Assembly (NCBI GenBank): GCA_013388905.1
Contig: JACAEI010000025.1
Span: 1-53,587 of the forward strand
DNA length: 53,587 nt
Reading direction: 5' to 3'
Source: Candidatus Bathyarchaeota archaeon
GTDB lineage: Archaea; Thermoproteota; Bathyarchaeia; Bathyarchaeales; Bathycorpusculaceae
The notes beneath the pieces were generated by a model. The model had not been told where the DNA came from. It saw only the letters and a list, made by a program, of their open reading frames with translations, and did no database searches. Position 1 is the first letter of the stretch, and each line of letters begins with the position of its first letter. The position numbers were made by a program, and so were the translations under genes. Of the stretch, positions 8,467 to 15,994 are shown piece after piece.

Positions 8467-9318
8467 CTACACTCCTGCTTTTTGGATCTTAACGTTGCAC
8501 ACAACTATCTCCAAATTCACAACCAAACCTTCAGCATTGCTTGAAACAGGAAGCCAAACAGTGCTCTGAGTGCCGTCGAAAGCAGCTTTCAAGGCAAGAG
8601 AGGAAACTGAAACATTCAGGTTGTATTGCTGTGCGAAGGTAGTCACGTTGAGAGATACCACTTTCAAGTAAAACTTTTCTTTCAGCGTCAAACTCTGTGA
8701 GAAGTTGAGATTTATAATGTAAATTCTAATAAGGTTTAATGGTTTTCTGTTACTTGTACCAATTGCGAGTGCAGTTGCAGATGGGCGATAAGAAAGTGTT
8801 AGTTTCTTAGCATCATCTGTATTAAAATAAATCTGCGTCATTGTAGATGTGCTCTGATTGCCGATTGCCCTATAATCACCTTTGACGAATAAGCCATCAT
8901 TGCTAGATTCTGAAGATTCAAGCTCATAGAAGGCTTTTCCAACTGAACTGTTGAACACTGTATAGCTAAATGATTGTTCGTCAGTGAAGTTTATAACTAA
9001 ATTTTTTGCTGCTGCTTCGATTTTGAAAGTGCCTCCACAATCATCCATGTAAACAACTTCAGAAGCCCCAAAACTCCAAGCAACAGCGTGTACTGCACTA
9101 TCTAAGACTAGCAGGTTCTGTTTAGCTACAGAAGTTTTAAGAAATGCTCCTCTAGCGCTTATCTTCACGATAGCATAGCTATAAGTTACTGAAATTGTTG
9201 CCAGCAGCGAAACGAAGAGTATGAGATAAGTCACTGGAATAGTCAGCGCTCTTTTGGACTTCAGAAGGTTTCTTGGCTCTTTTAGGCGCACTGTTGAACA
9301 GTCTCCTCTCTTACACAT
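8467..9318 (-). CDS. Pilin-like secreted protein
   Basis: A 283-residue protein whose N-terminus resembles the pilin upstream: a basic LLKSKRAL followed by a hydrophobic helix (YLILFVSLLATISVTYSYAI). This fits an archaeal prepilin signal with cleavage near KRA. The remainder is a Ser/Thr/Asn-rich extracellular domain with many glycosylation sequons. Start: ATG at 9318 has no clear Shine-Dalgarno site; a GTG at 9288 lies about 11 bases after GAGAGGAG and may be the true start, giving an N-terminus like the other pilins. It is the first gene after its own promoter (9357-9383), which closely copies the promoter of the gene at 9487. Confidence 0.72.
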   Translation of the reverse strand: MCKRGDCSTVRLKEPRNLLKSKRALTIPVTYLILFVSLLATISVTYSYAIVKISARGAFLKTSVAKQNLLVLDSAVHAVAWSFGASEVVYMDDCGGTFKIEAAAKNLVINFTDEQSFSYTVFNSSVGKAFYELESSESSNDGLFVKGDYRAIGNQSTSTMTQIYFNTDDAKKLTLSYRPSATALAIGTSNRKPLNLIRIYIINLNFSQSLTLKEKFYLKVVSLNVTTFAQQYNLNVSVSSLALKAAFDGTQSTVWLPVSSNAEGLVVNLEIVVCNVKIQKAGV

Positions 9319-9356
9319 TCAATGCAAACTTCGCTGTTAAAGTAAGATAAGATGGT

Positions 9357-9383
9357 GTGCGTAGAACAAAACTACATATAAGT
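9357..9383 (-). promoter_or_regulatory. Pilin-type promoter with internal dyad (copy A)
   Basis: On the reverse strand this block starts with a TATA box (ACTTATATG, 9375-9383) and runs toward the expected transcription start. Right after the TATA box is an interrupted dyad; on the + strand it reads GTAG-AACAAAA-CTAC (9361-9375). The 27-bp block matches the one at 10098-10124 in 23 of 27 positions. The dyad sits between the TATA box and the start site, where an archaeal repressor would block polymerase. Identity of any regulator is unknown. Confidence 0.6.
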
Positions 9384-9445
9384 ATCCAGAATCATTACTC
9401 TAGAATTTAACGCCAATTTCATTTTAAAATTTGAAATTGCAGTTA

Positions 9446-9465
9446 CAAAAAAATAGAGAAAAAAG
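9446..9465 (-). terminator. T-rich terminator after the main pilin gene
   Basis: Downstream of the stop at 9487 the reverse strand reads two T tracts (six and seven T) separated by CTCTA. This is the usual archaeal T-tract termination signal. It would end a single-gene transcript for the pilin ahead of the second pilin-type promoter at 9357-9383, so the abundant pilin can be made at a different level from the rest of the locus. Confidence 0.55.
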
Positions 9466-9486
9466 TAATGGGAGATTCTACGCTGT

Positions 9487-10047
9487 TTATGAAGAAGCTT
9501 CTACGTTGGATTCTTTGTAGTATTGAGCGTTGGCTGTGAAAATTGTTATGCCTACTGTGACACCGATATCGTTTACGGAAATGTGGTCTGGGTTAAGTAT
9601 GTAAACGATCATGCTGTCACCAGATTGCAATATGAGGTCACTTGAGTTACCTTGAATCAAAGTGTAGGGTGTGCCTCCAATTGTAACTGACGATGCCAAG
9701 TAGCTTGAGTTGGTTGGTGTAACATATGGCAAGTCATTATCGATTGTGTCAGTGGTCTTGTTATACCAAACAGTGGTCCATGCACATTCTTGACCTCTAA
9801 CTGCGATTTTGTCAATGACAAGGTCACGACCGCCAGTGTTGATTATCAAGAATGCCGTTTCTGCGTATGTGGAGCCATCGTGCCATGTGTGCAACTTATA
9901 GACTTGTATGCTTTCTTCTTGAACTCTTGTGGTTGTGACATTTATGGCGTAGAAGGTCACTACGGTTGCGAGTAGTACTGAAACTACTAGAATTATCAGC
10001 GTAGTCACTACTGTGCTCAAAGCTTTCTTATTCTTTAAGAGATTCAT
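9487..10047 (-). CDS. Archaeal type IV pilin (probable major subunit)
   Basis: A 186-residue prepilin. The N-terminus MNLLKNKKALSTVVTTLIIL is a clear archaeal class III signal peptide: a short basic leader ending KKA and then a long hydrophobic helix that doubles as the assembly helix. The C-terminal part is a beta-rich domain with several N-x-S/T sites. I chose the ATG at 10047 because GGAGAG lies 7 bases upstream; an in-frame TTG six codons earlier contains that Shine-Dalgarno site within its reading frame. It has its own promoter and terminator and heads the pilus locus, as expected for the main filament subunit. It could instead be an archaellin-like protein, but no other archaellum genes are present. 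Confidence 0.82.
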   Translation of the reverse strand: MNLLKNKKALSTVVTTLIILVVSVLLATVVTFYAINVTTTRVQEESIQVYKLHTWHDGSTYAETAFLIINTGGRDLVIDKIAVRGQECAWTTVWYNKTTDTIDNDLPYVTPTNSSYLASSVTIGGTPYTLIQGNSSDLILQSGDSMIVYILNPDHISVNDIGVTVGITIFTANAQYYKESNVEASS

Positions 10048-10097
10048 TTTTTTCTCTCCGTGCAACCGAATTAGCGCTAGTTTGGATATGATAATTT

Positions 10098-10124
10098 GTG
10101 CGTAGAACAGAGCTACACATAACT
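10098..10124 (-). promoter_or_regulatory. Pilin-type promoter with internal dyad (copy B)
   Basis: Second copy of the block at 9357-9383. The TATA-like AGTTATGTG (10116-10124 on the reverse strand) is followed by the same dyad, + strand GTAG-AACAGAG-CTAC (10102-10116). It lies about 50 bases upstream of the main pilin ATG, giving a leader of roughly 45 bases. The conserved arms with a partly changed 7-base centre suggest that the arms are under selection. The binding factor is unknown. Confidence 0.6.
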
Positions 10125-10160
10125 GTACAAATGTTCAACACCAAAGGTATAGAAACCCCA

Positions 10161-10176
10161 TTTAAACTTGTTTAAA
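10161..10176. promoter_or_regulatory. 16-bp palindrome TTTAAAC-tt-GTTTAAA between divergent genes
   Basis: Perfect 7-base arms around a 2-base centre, in the 195-base gap between the pilin gene (reverse) and the ECF transporter gene (forward). It is upstream of the pilin TATA box and about 70-80 bases before the transporter start. It could be an operator or a second AT-rich promoter element. Its AT-rich arms make a chance origin possible. Confidence 0.35.
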
Positions 10177-10242
10177 CAATCCATACGGAAAACTTATTTT
10201 CAAAACATGCGCTGGTAGCTGTTCTAAAAGGAAGGTGCAGAA

Positions 10243-11049
10243 TTGAGGACGCTTGACGTCGCGGCAACAGCTTTAAACGCAGCCCTATATGCTGTAACTG
10301 GATATATAATATACGTTTTCTTGCCCATAACTACCCCTGGAATTGGCATAGTTAGATTTTGGCCGAATGTTGTCATTCCGGCAGTTTTTACTGTGCTTTT
10401 CGGTCCTTTGGTCGGGGGATTTGGAGCTGCTGTGGGGATTTTTATAAGTGATGTATTGATTCACGGTGACCCGCTTCTGAGTTTGAGTGCTGGTGTGACA
10501 TCTAATTTTCTTGGGTTTTATTTGATTGGATACGTCAGCAAGAAGAATATGGATTGGACAAAATTAGTAGCTGTGTCAAGCATAGGCTGCCTTGTCATTT
10601 CCTTAAGTTCTTTACTAACAGTTTCCTATGTCGCTTTGCCACAAGTAGTGGAAAACAGGTTAATGAGTCAACTAGACTTTGACAAGCTAATGGAAGGTAT
10701 AAATCCAGTTGTCAACGGTCTTAACCTTTTTACAGCAATCATTGTGGCAGTTTTCATAATCACAATGTTGATTGGACATTTATGGGTTGAAATGCGAAAT
10801 TACGTAATCGGTTCCATTATAGGTTTGGGTTTAGGAAGCGCAATAATAGGTTTGGTCGTTTGGGCATATAGTCAAGTCTTCATTCTTCCGTCCGTAGTGG
10901 GGGGAGGCTTTCAACTACCACTTTATGCTACTGTGCTTTGGTTCATATGGACCTTTGCAACAGAAATTCCTTTCTTAGTTCTAATAGGACCACCGATAAT
11001 CAAAGTTTGCGAGCAAGCCTTTCCATCTTTGAAAACTCGTAAAGAGTAG
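10243..11049 (+). CDS. ECF transporter substrate-binding (S) component-like membrane protein
   Basis: A 268-residue integral membrane protein with about six helices. The first half looks like ECF S components: AALNAALYAVTGY, then VRFWPNVVIPAVFTVLFGPLVGGFGAAVGIFISD with its Gly-rich helix pair. S components capture vitamins and pass them to an EcfT/EcfA motor. No EcfT or EcfA gene is in the window, so it would share a motor encoded elsewhere. It starts at TTG (10243), with GGAAGGTG 6-8 bases upstream. It lies 3 bases before pantoate kinase and in operon with PPAT, so pantothenate, pantoate or a related CoA precursor is a reasonable guess at substrate (inference). Confidence 0.75.
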   Translation: MRTLDVAATALNAALYAVTGYIIYVFLPITTPGIGIVRFWPNVVIPAVFTVLFGPLVGGFGAAVGIFISDVLIHGDPLLSLSAGVTSNFLGFYLIGYVSKKNMDWTKLVAVSSIGCLVISLSSLLTVSYVALPQVVENRLMSQLDFDKLMEGINPVVNGLNLFTAIIVAVFIITMLIGHLWVEMRNYVIGSIIGLGLGSAIIGLVVWAYSQVFILPSVVGGGFQLPLYATVLWFIWTFATEIPFLVLIGPPIIKVCEQAFPSLKTRKE

Positions 11050-11052
11050 ATA

Positions 11053-11985
11053 ATGGTGAAGCATGCGAAGGCTTTTAGCCCTGCAGGAATCTCAAGTTTC
11101 TTTGAGATATGCGACACTGAAGCTGACGGACGCCCAATTACAGATTTTGAAAAAATCGGTGCAAGAGGTGGCGGTTTTGGAATTCAGAAAGGAGTAGCAA
11201 CGGAAGTTTATGTTTCTGAAGCTAAAAACAACAATATTCACGTTTCTATAAACGGGAGAGATGCGCCTGAAGCTGAAACAACAAGAACTGTAGCGCAAAT
11301 GCTCTTGGGTAAGGTGAGCGAAGCCTACAATGTCGTTGTAAAACATAATGTTGAGGTTCCGATTGGCGCAGGTTTTGGTTCAAGCGCAGCCGGCGCCTTA
11401 ACCACAGGCTTAGCATTATCAAACGCTTTGGGCTTGAGCTTGACTTATAATCAGATAGGCAAAATGGCACATGTTGCAGAAGTCAAATGCAAAACTGGTT
11501 TAGGCACAGTGGGTCCCCTAATGCTCGGCGGATGCATAATCACGTTGGAGCCTGGGGCGCCAGGCATTGCCTTATTAGACCGCATACCGTTATCTATTGA
11601 TCATGTTATTGTTTCAGGAGTGTTCGGACCCATACCGACAAAAGAAGTGTTGTCTTCTCCTGAAAAACGTTTAGCAGTCAACAAATGGGGAGATAAGACA
11701 CTAGAAAAGATTCTTTCTGAACCTTCACTTGAAAACTTTTTGGCTTGTTGCCGCGAATTCGCTGAAAAAACGGGGTTTATCACGGAACGCGTGAAGAAGT
11801 TGTTACGAATTGCAGATAAGGTTGGAGTGATAGGTGCGGCTCAAAACATGGTGGGTGAAGCTGTTCATGCGCTTACAACATCGGAAAATGCTGAAAATGT
11901 GGTTCAAGCTTTTAGGCAGGTTTTGCCACAAGAAAAAATCCTCGCGTCTCAAATTGACATTCAAGGTGCTAGACTATTAGGATGA
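11053..11985 (+). CDS. Pantoate kinase (GHMP kinase family)
   Basis: Archaeal pantoate kinase phosphorylates pantoate to 4-phosphopantoate in CoA synthesis, bypassing the bacterial PanK route. The 310-residue sequence has the N-terminal AFSPAGISSFFEICD and the GGGFGIQKG loop. The GHMP phosphate-binding motif is VPIGAGFGSSAAGALTTGLAL, followed by the family's GLGTVGPLMLGGCIITLEPG segment. The start is 3 bases after the transporter stop, and PPAT follows after 10 bases. The three genes form a CoA-directed operon. The partner 4-phosphopantoate-beta-alanine ligase gene is not in the window. Confidence 0.92.
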   Translation: MVKHAKAFSPAGISSFFEICDTEADGRPITDFEKIGARGGGFGIQKGVATEVYVSEAKNNNIHVSINGRDAPEAETTRTVAQMLLGKVSEAYNVVVKHNVEVPIGAGFGSSAAGALTTGLALSNALGLSLTYNQIGKMAHVAEVKCKTGLGTVGPLMLGGCIITLEPGAPGIALLDRIPLSIDHVIVSGVFGPIPTKEVLSSPEKRLAVNKWGDKTLEKILSEPSLENFLACCREFAEKTGFITERVKKLLRIADKVGVIGAAQNMVGEAVHALTTSENAENVVQAFRQVLPQEKILASQIDIQGARLLG

Positions 11986-11995
11986 GAAGAGGCAT

Positions 11996-12472
11996 ATGCA
12001 AAAAAAGTTTAAGACCGTTGCTGTTGGCGGCACCTTCGACGAATTCCATAAGGGTCATAGAATTTTACTCTTTAAAGCCTTTGAAGTTGGCGAACAAGTT
12101 CTAATTGGTTTATGCTCAGACGAATTTTTTAAGAAACTGAATAAACCGCATCCAGCTGCGCCGTATAAGAAGCGTTTAGAAGAACTCAAAGATTTTTTGC
12201 ATGATTATGGGTTTTTAGAGAGAGCCAAAATTATTCCGCTGAATGATGTTTACGGTGTGACTTTAAGAAAAGACAACTTAGACGCCTTAATTGTAAGTAA
12301 AGAGACTGAACCTATGGGACATGTAATTAATGGAGAAAGGAAGGAACGTGGACTTTCTCCTCTTAAAATAGTTGTGATAGACATGGTTCCTTCTGAAAAC
12401 CATGCACCCATTTCTACTACGAGGATACACCGTGGAGAAATCGACCGCGAAGGCCATCTACTGAAAACATGA
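11996..12472 (+). CDS. coaD: Phosphopantetheine adenylyltransferase, archaeal type
   Basis: Adds AMP to 4'-phosphopantetheine to make dephospho-CoA. The 158-residue single-domain nucleotidyltransferase begins with VAVGGTFDEFHKGHRILLFKAF, carrying the HxGH ATP motif. PYKKRLEELKDFL then follows, with an SENHAPISTTRIHRGEID end matching the family's ISSTRIR-type loop. A GAGAAGAGG site lies 3-5 bases before the ATG. It is the third gene in the CoA operon. The archaeal/eukaryotic type is distinguished by length and this C-terminal motif, and it is clearly separate from the RibL paralogue at 752. Confidence 0.92.
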   Translation: MQKKFKTVAVGGTFDEFHKGHRILLFKAFEVGEQVLIGLCSDEFFKKLNKPHPAAPYKKRLEELKDFLHDYGFLERAKIIPLNDVYGVTLRKDNLDALIVSKETEPMGHVINGERKERGLSPLKIVVIDMVPSENHAPISTTRIHRGEIDREGHLLKT

Positions 12473-12592
12473 CATGTAGCAATAGTGAAATGATTGAAAT
12501 AATCATTAGTAAACCCAAACGTGTCATGGAAATTGAAAAGTCTTAAATCTGCTAAAATAATAAGAATAGAACGTCAATTTGTGAGATGAAAA

Positions 12593-12709
12593 ATGGCAAA
12601 CGTATCTAGTAAAATGGAAATGGCTATCGCACATTCTCGAAAATTTCCTCATCACGAGACACTTAGCGGATTACTTGAAACTTTTCAATTTGTTTTAAAA
12701 CTTTTTTAG
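12593..12709 (+). CDS. Possible 38-residue small protein in a 327-base gap
   Basis: The gap between PPAT and the DUF763 gene holds one short open frame starting MANVSSKMEMAIAHSRKFPH. A weak GAGATG lies 5 bases upstream. The C-terminal half is leucine- and phenylalanine-rich. There is no recognised family and the T-run near its stop (12701-12707) could equally be a terminator for the CoA operon. The rest of the gap contains only the DUF763 promoter (TTTAAA at 12761, AAGGTGAG at 12789). Weakly supported. Confidence 0.25.
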   Translation: MANVSSKMEMAIAHSRKFPHHETLSGLLETFQFVLKLF

Positions 12710-12799
12710 GATAGTGCTCAACAATGAAATAACTGTTTACAAATTCCAATGTGAGAAGACTTTAAACCATTTTATGTTTATATTAGAAAAGGTGAGCAC

Positions 12800-13945
12800 A
12801 TGCAAAGAACAGGCGTTGCTAGGCTTCCACTTCATTATGGTAAAGCGCCTAGATGGCTAGTTGTGCGCATGCAGAAGCTTGCCAAAGAAATCGTGACAAT
12901 TATTATTAACGAGCATGGCACAGCCGAGTTCTTGAAGCGAATCTCCGACCCTTTTTGGTTTCAGGCTTTGGGCTGTGTTTTAGGTTATGATTGGCACTCA
13001 TCAGGAGTTACTACGGTTGTTACGGGAGTTTTGAAACAAGCCATCGTGCAAGAAGAACACGGACTTGCTGTAAGTGGCGGCAAGGGCAAATTCTCTCGAC
13101 AAACACCTTCAGAGATTGTTAGCATTGGCGAAAAGTTTGGTTTTTCAAGCGGTAACATTGAAGCTTTGCGTTATGCAAGCAAAATGAGCGCTAAAGTGGA
13201 CAATACGGCTATTCAGGCTGGTTATCAGCTTTATCATCACGCCTTTTTTGTCGATGAACATGGGAAGTGGGCGGTTGTTCAGCAAGGTATGAGTCCGCAA
13301 GATCGCACAGCGAGACGCTATCATTGGCTTTCTGATAATACTAGAAGCTTCGTTGTTGAACCACACAGTGGCATTGTGGGCGATGTGAAACGTGAAGTTG
13401 CCTTAGATATGACCGCAAAAGAAAGCGAAAGCTGCAGAAAAACTTCAGTGGACATCGCCAAAGAGCCGCCAAAGAAGACCATGCGCATGTTCATGTCTAT
13501 TAGACCATCCTATCAGAAGTCGCTTTACGAATGGCTACCAAAAACTGCTGACGCTGTGTGGAAGGAGTATCCAACAGATGTTTTATCCATGCCCAGAAAC
13601 ATAAATTGGAAAACGTTAAAGGCAGTTTACGAGCTTCAACCCAGAAACTACGAGGAACTGTTAGCATTCAAGGGAATAGGTCCAGCAACCGTGAGAGGCT
13701 TAGCCTTAGTCGCAGAGCTTGTTTATGGCGAAAAGCCGAGCTGGAAAGACCCGGTAAAATATTCCTTTGCCTACGGCGGAAAAGACGGCGTGCCTTATCC
13801 TGTGAATCGGAAAGCCATGGACGAGTCAATTTGCATCCTTAAGCAAGCGATTCACGATGCTAAACTTGGCGATAAAGAAAAAATGCAGTCTTTGCAAAGG
13901 CTTAGGCAGTTTGTTCCGAAGAGAATGGTCACTGAGAAGCTATAA
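12800..13945 (+). CDS. DUF763 domain protein
   Basis: A 381-residue protein of the DUF763 family, found in archaea and some thermophilic bacteria and of unknown function. Family features are the N-terminal RTGVARLPLHYGKAPRWL, the DPFWFQALGCVLGYDWHSSG segment and the central VQQGMSPQDRTARRYHWLSD. A C-terminal helix-hairpin-helix (YEELLAFKGIGPATVRGLALVAELVYG, about residues 290-316) suggests nucleic-acid binding. Signals are compact: a TTTAAA box, AAGGTGAG 4-11 bases before the ATG, and a short leader. It appears monocistronic. A DNA repair or RNA-processing role is a guess from the HhH motif only. Confidence 0.9.
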   Translation: MQRTGVARLPLHYGKAPRWLVVRMQKLAKEIVTIIINEHGTAEFLKRISDPFWFQALGCVLGYDWHSSGVTTVVTGVLKQAIVQEEHGLAVSGGKGKFSRQTPSEIVSIGEKFGFSSGNIEALRYASKMSAKVDNTAIQAGYQLYHHAFFVDEHGKWAVVQQGMSPQDRTARRYHWLSDNTRSFVVEPHSGIVGDVKREVALDMTAKESESCRKTSVDIAKEPPKKTMRMFMSIRPSYQKSLYEWLPKTADAVWKEYPTDVLSMPRNINWKTLKAVYELQPRNYEELLAFKGIGPATVRGLALVAELVYGEKPSWKDPVKYSFAYGGKDGVPYPVNRKAMDESICILKQAIHDAKLGDKEKMQSLQRLRQFVPKRMVTEKL

Positions 13946-13986
13946 ATAAAACTGGACTTTTTCATAGTGTTACATGGGGTTTGATT

Positions 13987-14577
13987 ATGGAAAGAAACAT
14001 GTGGTTCAAAATCTCTGGGATATGCGGCATAATTACGCCTATAATCACTTTAACATTGATATCACTTGCAATCGGTTCTTATCCACCGTTCAGTTGGACT
14101 GAAAATGCTTTAAGCGACTTAGGCGTTCAAGAGGGCATAACTGCAATTTTGTTCAATTCTAGTCTGATAATCGGAGGAATCCTAACGCTGATATTCGCTC
14201 TTGGCTTGTTTCTATATTTGCACAACATGCTAGGCAAGATTGGCGCTTTCACCTTCATCTTGGATGCGTTTGCCCTAAGCACAATAGGTGTGTTCCCAGA
14301 AAACATAAAATCAGTACATTTTTACGCTTCTGTTGCATTCTTCGTGCTTTTTCCGCTTGCAATGTTTTTCGTCACAGCATCTTTTCTGCAGATGCGCGAG
14401 GCAAAAATGGGCTTGTTCACTTTTCTAATTGCTTTGTTTGCAACTATAGTGTGGGCGATACAATGGACAATACAATTTGGCCCTAACGTGGCTATCCCAG
14501 AAGCTTTATCTGCATTTTCAGCTGCAACATGGTCAATAGTTTTAGGCTACAAAATGCTTAGGCATTCTTCACATTAA
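13987..14577 (+). CDS. DUF998 family membrane protein
   Basis: A 196-residue protein with six hydrophobic segments. The DUF998 pattern is visible: an opening GICGIITPIITLTLISLAI helix, SWTENALSDLGVQEG in the first loop, then LFNSSLIIGGILTLIFALGLF, and the FPEN loop (GVFPENIKSVHFYASVAFF) with a conserved His. The biochemical role is unknown. I prefer the ATG at 13987 over a TTG two codons upstream; GGGG lies 9-12 bases before it. It is monocistronic, 40 bases after the DUF763 gene. The gap up to 14694 holds only an AT-rich promoter region. Confidence 0.85.
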   Translation: MERNMWFKISGICGIITPIITLTLISLAIGSYPPFSWTENALSDLGVQEGITAILFNSSLIIGGILTLIFALGLFLYLHNMLGKIGAFTFILDAFALSTIGVFPENIKSVHFYASVAFFVLFPLAMFFVTASFLQMREAKMGLFTFLIALFATIVWAIQWTIQFGPNVAIPEALSAFSAATWSIVLGYKMLRHSSH

Positions 14578-14694
14578 GCTGATAACTCCGCAAAATTCTT
14601 CGTGAAAATCTTCTCAAGTCGCTCACTTCGAAGTGCTTCGAAAACGTCGTAAACACTTTTATCAATTCACCAGTACTATAATAGTTTGAGAAGA

Positions 14695-15132
14695 ATGGCA
14701 GAAAAAACAAATGAAAGCAACTCGAGCATTGAGGAATTAAGCCGAAAACTGGATTTAATAATCAAAAGGCTCGAGACGTTAGAGGCTTTCATAGTAAACA
14801 ATCCGGAATATGAGGGATTAGCCCCTTATTTGCGAATTACCCGCATGGGTATGGGCTTATACGGTGAACCGCTGAAAGTTGCAGCACGTCTCAAAACCGC
14901 CGAAAAACATTTGCAGAAAACATGGATTGTTCAAGACGACATTTCGCGATGCATAATCCAAGCTTTGGCTTTACGTGAACGGTTAAACATTTCAGCCATA
15001 ACAAGGCAGGTTCAAACAATGCGTGGAAAAGCTTCAAGAAGAATCATAAGAGAAAGAGTCAAACATTTGGAAAAAGAAGGCATTGTTCGCCGTGTAGAAG
15101 GATACGGAAACGTTTACGAACTTGTCGAGTGA
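14695..15132 (+). CDS. Coiled-coil/winged-helix DNA-binding protein (putative regulator)
   Basis: Unrecognised 145-residue protein. Residues about 8-40 ([22 protein letters not shown]) are a coiled coil. The C-terminal 60 residues look like a winged helix ([20 protein letters not shown], then [24 protein letters not shown]). This suggests a dimeric transcription factor. An upstream TTG nine bases earlier is an alternative start. An intrinsic-type hairpin terminator overlaps the stop codon (15128-15154). Targets cannot be inferred; the neighbours on both sides are unknown-function genes. Confidence 0.7.
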   Translation: MAEKTNESNSSIEELSRKLDLIIKRLETLEAFIVNNPEYEGLAPYLRITRMGMGLYGEPLKVAARLKTAEKHLQKTWIVQDDISRCIIQALALRERLNISAITRQVQTMRGKASRRIIRERVKHLEKEGIVRRVEGYGNVYELVE

Positions 15133-15154
15133 CCAACCTATCGGTCACTTTTTT
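15128..15154 (+). terminator. Hairpin plus T-run terminator
   Basis: Perfect 7-bp stem AGTGACC/GGTCACT with an 8-base loop, followed directly by a run of T (15149-15154). The stop codon TGA of the regulator gene lies inside the left arm. This bacterial-looking intrinsic terminator is unusually tidy for an archaeon. Confidence 0.7.
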
Positions 15155-15211
15155 CCATAATAAATAACAGCGTTGCCCAGACCCTTAATTCTCGTAAAGG
15201 TGAAATAGAAC

Positions 15212-15295
15212 ATGAAGAAAACTCTATTTGAATTTGAAGTTGAAATTAAAAAGAGCCAAGCTGTTGAACTAATACGTAGGCTCCAAAACTGTTAA
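15212..15295 (+). CDS. Possible 27-residue small protein
   Basis: A very short frame starting MKKTLFEFEVEIKKSQAVEL with a well-placed AGGTGA about 8 bases before the ATG. It lies between the terminator at 15128-15154 and the gene at 15316, on the same strand. It encodes an amphipathic, charged helix. It could be a real leader or small protein, or the remnant of a longer gene. It rests on the ribosome site and the helical composition only. Confidence 0.35.
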   Translation: MKKTLFEFEVEIKKSQAVELIRRLQNC

Positions 15296-15315
15296 TTGCA
15301 ACAAAATCATAGTAA

Positions 15316-15699
15316 ATGAAGGAGCAACCAAAGATGATTGAAGGAGAAAAGGGAAAGAAAGAGAAGGATGTTGAGGAACTGAAGGAAGTACTAAGCGTAG
15401 TTTCAAAAGAAATTCCAAACTTGATAAAATCTATAATCGCGAGTGTTTTCTCTGAGGATGTTGGAAGAGACATGGGTAAAGCAGCCGCAGCCTTCTACAA
15501 GGAACTGAAAGAGGCTGGCATGCCAGAAGAAACAGCAGTCAAAATGACGGAAAACTACATATCCGTATTTACAAACCTCAGCGACGTGATGAAAAGAGCT
15601 GTAAGCGGCGAGAAAAAACTGAAAGGCGAAGAAATAAGCGAAGAACTCGAAAAAAGAATTAAAGAAAAACTCACAGAGAAACGCAGAGAAGAAGAGTAA
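15316..15699 (+). CDS. Hypothetical helical, highly charged protein
   Basis: A 127-residue, Lys/Glu-rich protein, almost entirely helical. The middle (residues about 30-95) is more hydrophobic and orderly (IPNLIKSIIASVFSEDVGRD, then AAAFYKELKEAGMPEETAVK). This resembles a small helical bundle with charged tails. No family is recognised and there is no metal or membrane motif. GAGC at 15320 is inside the gene and no strong ribosome site precedes the ATG. The downstream gene at 15746, which also encodes a MAKKDAKRL helix, may be co-transcribed (46-base gap). Phasin-like or chaperone-like roles are conceivable but not supported. Confidence 0.65.
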   Translation: MKEQPKMIEGEKGKKEKDVEELKEVLSVVSKEIPNLIKSIIASVFSEDVGRDMGKAAAAFYKELKEAGMPEETAVKMTENYISVFTNLSDVMKRAVSGEKKLKGEEISEELEKRIKEKLTEKRREEE

Positions 15700-15745
15700 A
15701 AGAATAACACTTAACCAGCAAACAGAAATTCTAAGTGATTTAAAC

Positions 15746-15994
15746 GTGAAAATTAGCAGCATATTTGCCATGGGTCTTTCCCTAATAATTCTTCTATGCA
15801 GCATCTTTGCCTTATGGGTTACATTAGACTGGAAAGTGCGCAAAACAAGAAAAGCTTTTGAAAAACAGCTAATCAAACAGGGCATGGCTAAAAAGGACGC
15901 TAAGCGATTAAGCGCACATTATTCACAGATGAAAAATGAAATTGTGAGCACTTTTAAGGGTTCGCTCTTCAGGAATCGAAGCTGGAAGAATTGA
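15746..15994 (+). CDS. Small single-pass membrane protein
   Basis: An 82-residue protein: a GTG start, one N-terminal membrane helix (IFAMGLSLIILLCSIFALWV), then a cytoplasmic amphipathic helix (KTRKAFEKQLIKQGMAKKDA) with a pattern like that of the preceding protein (AGMPEETAVKMTENY). AAGTGAT lies about 5 bases upstream of the start. No family is recognised. The 3' end overlaps the convergent LipS2-like gene by 26 bases. The pair at 15316 and 15746 may act together, a soluble and a membrane-anchored version of a similar helical module; this is inference. Confidence 0.6.
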   Translation: MKISSIFAMGLSLIILLCSIFALWVTLDWKVRKTRKAFEKQLIKQGMAKKDAKRLSAHYSQMKNEIVSTFKGSLFRNRSWKN

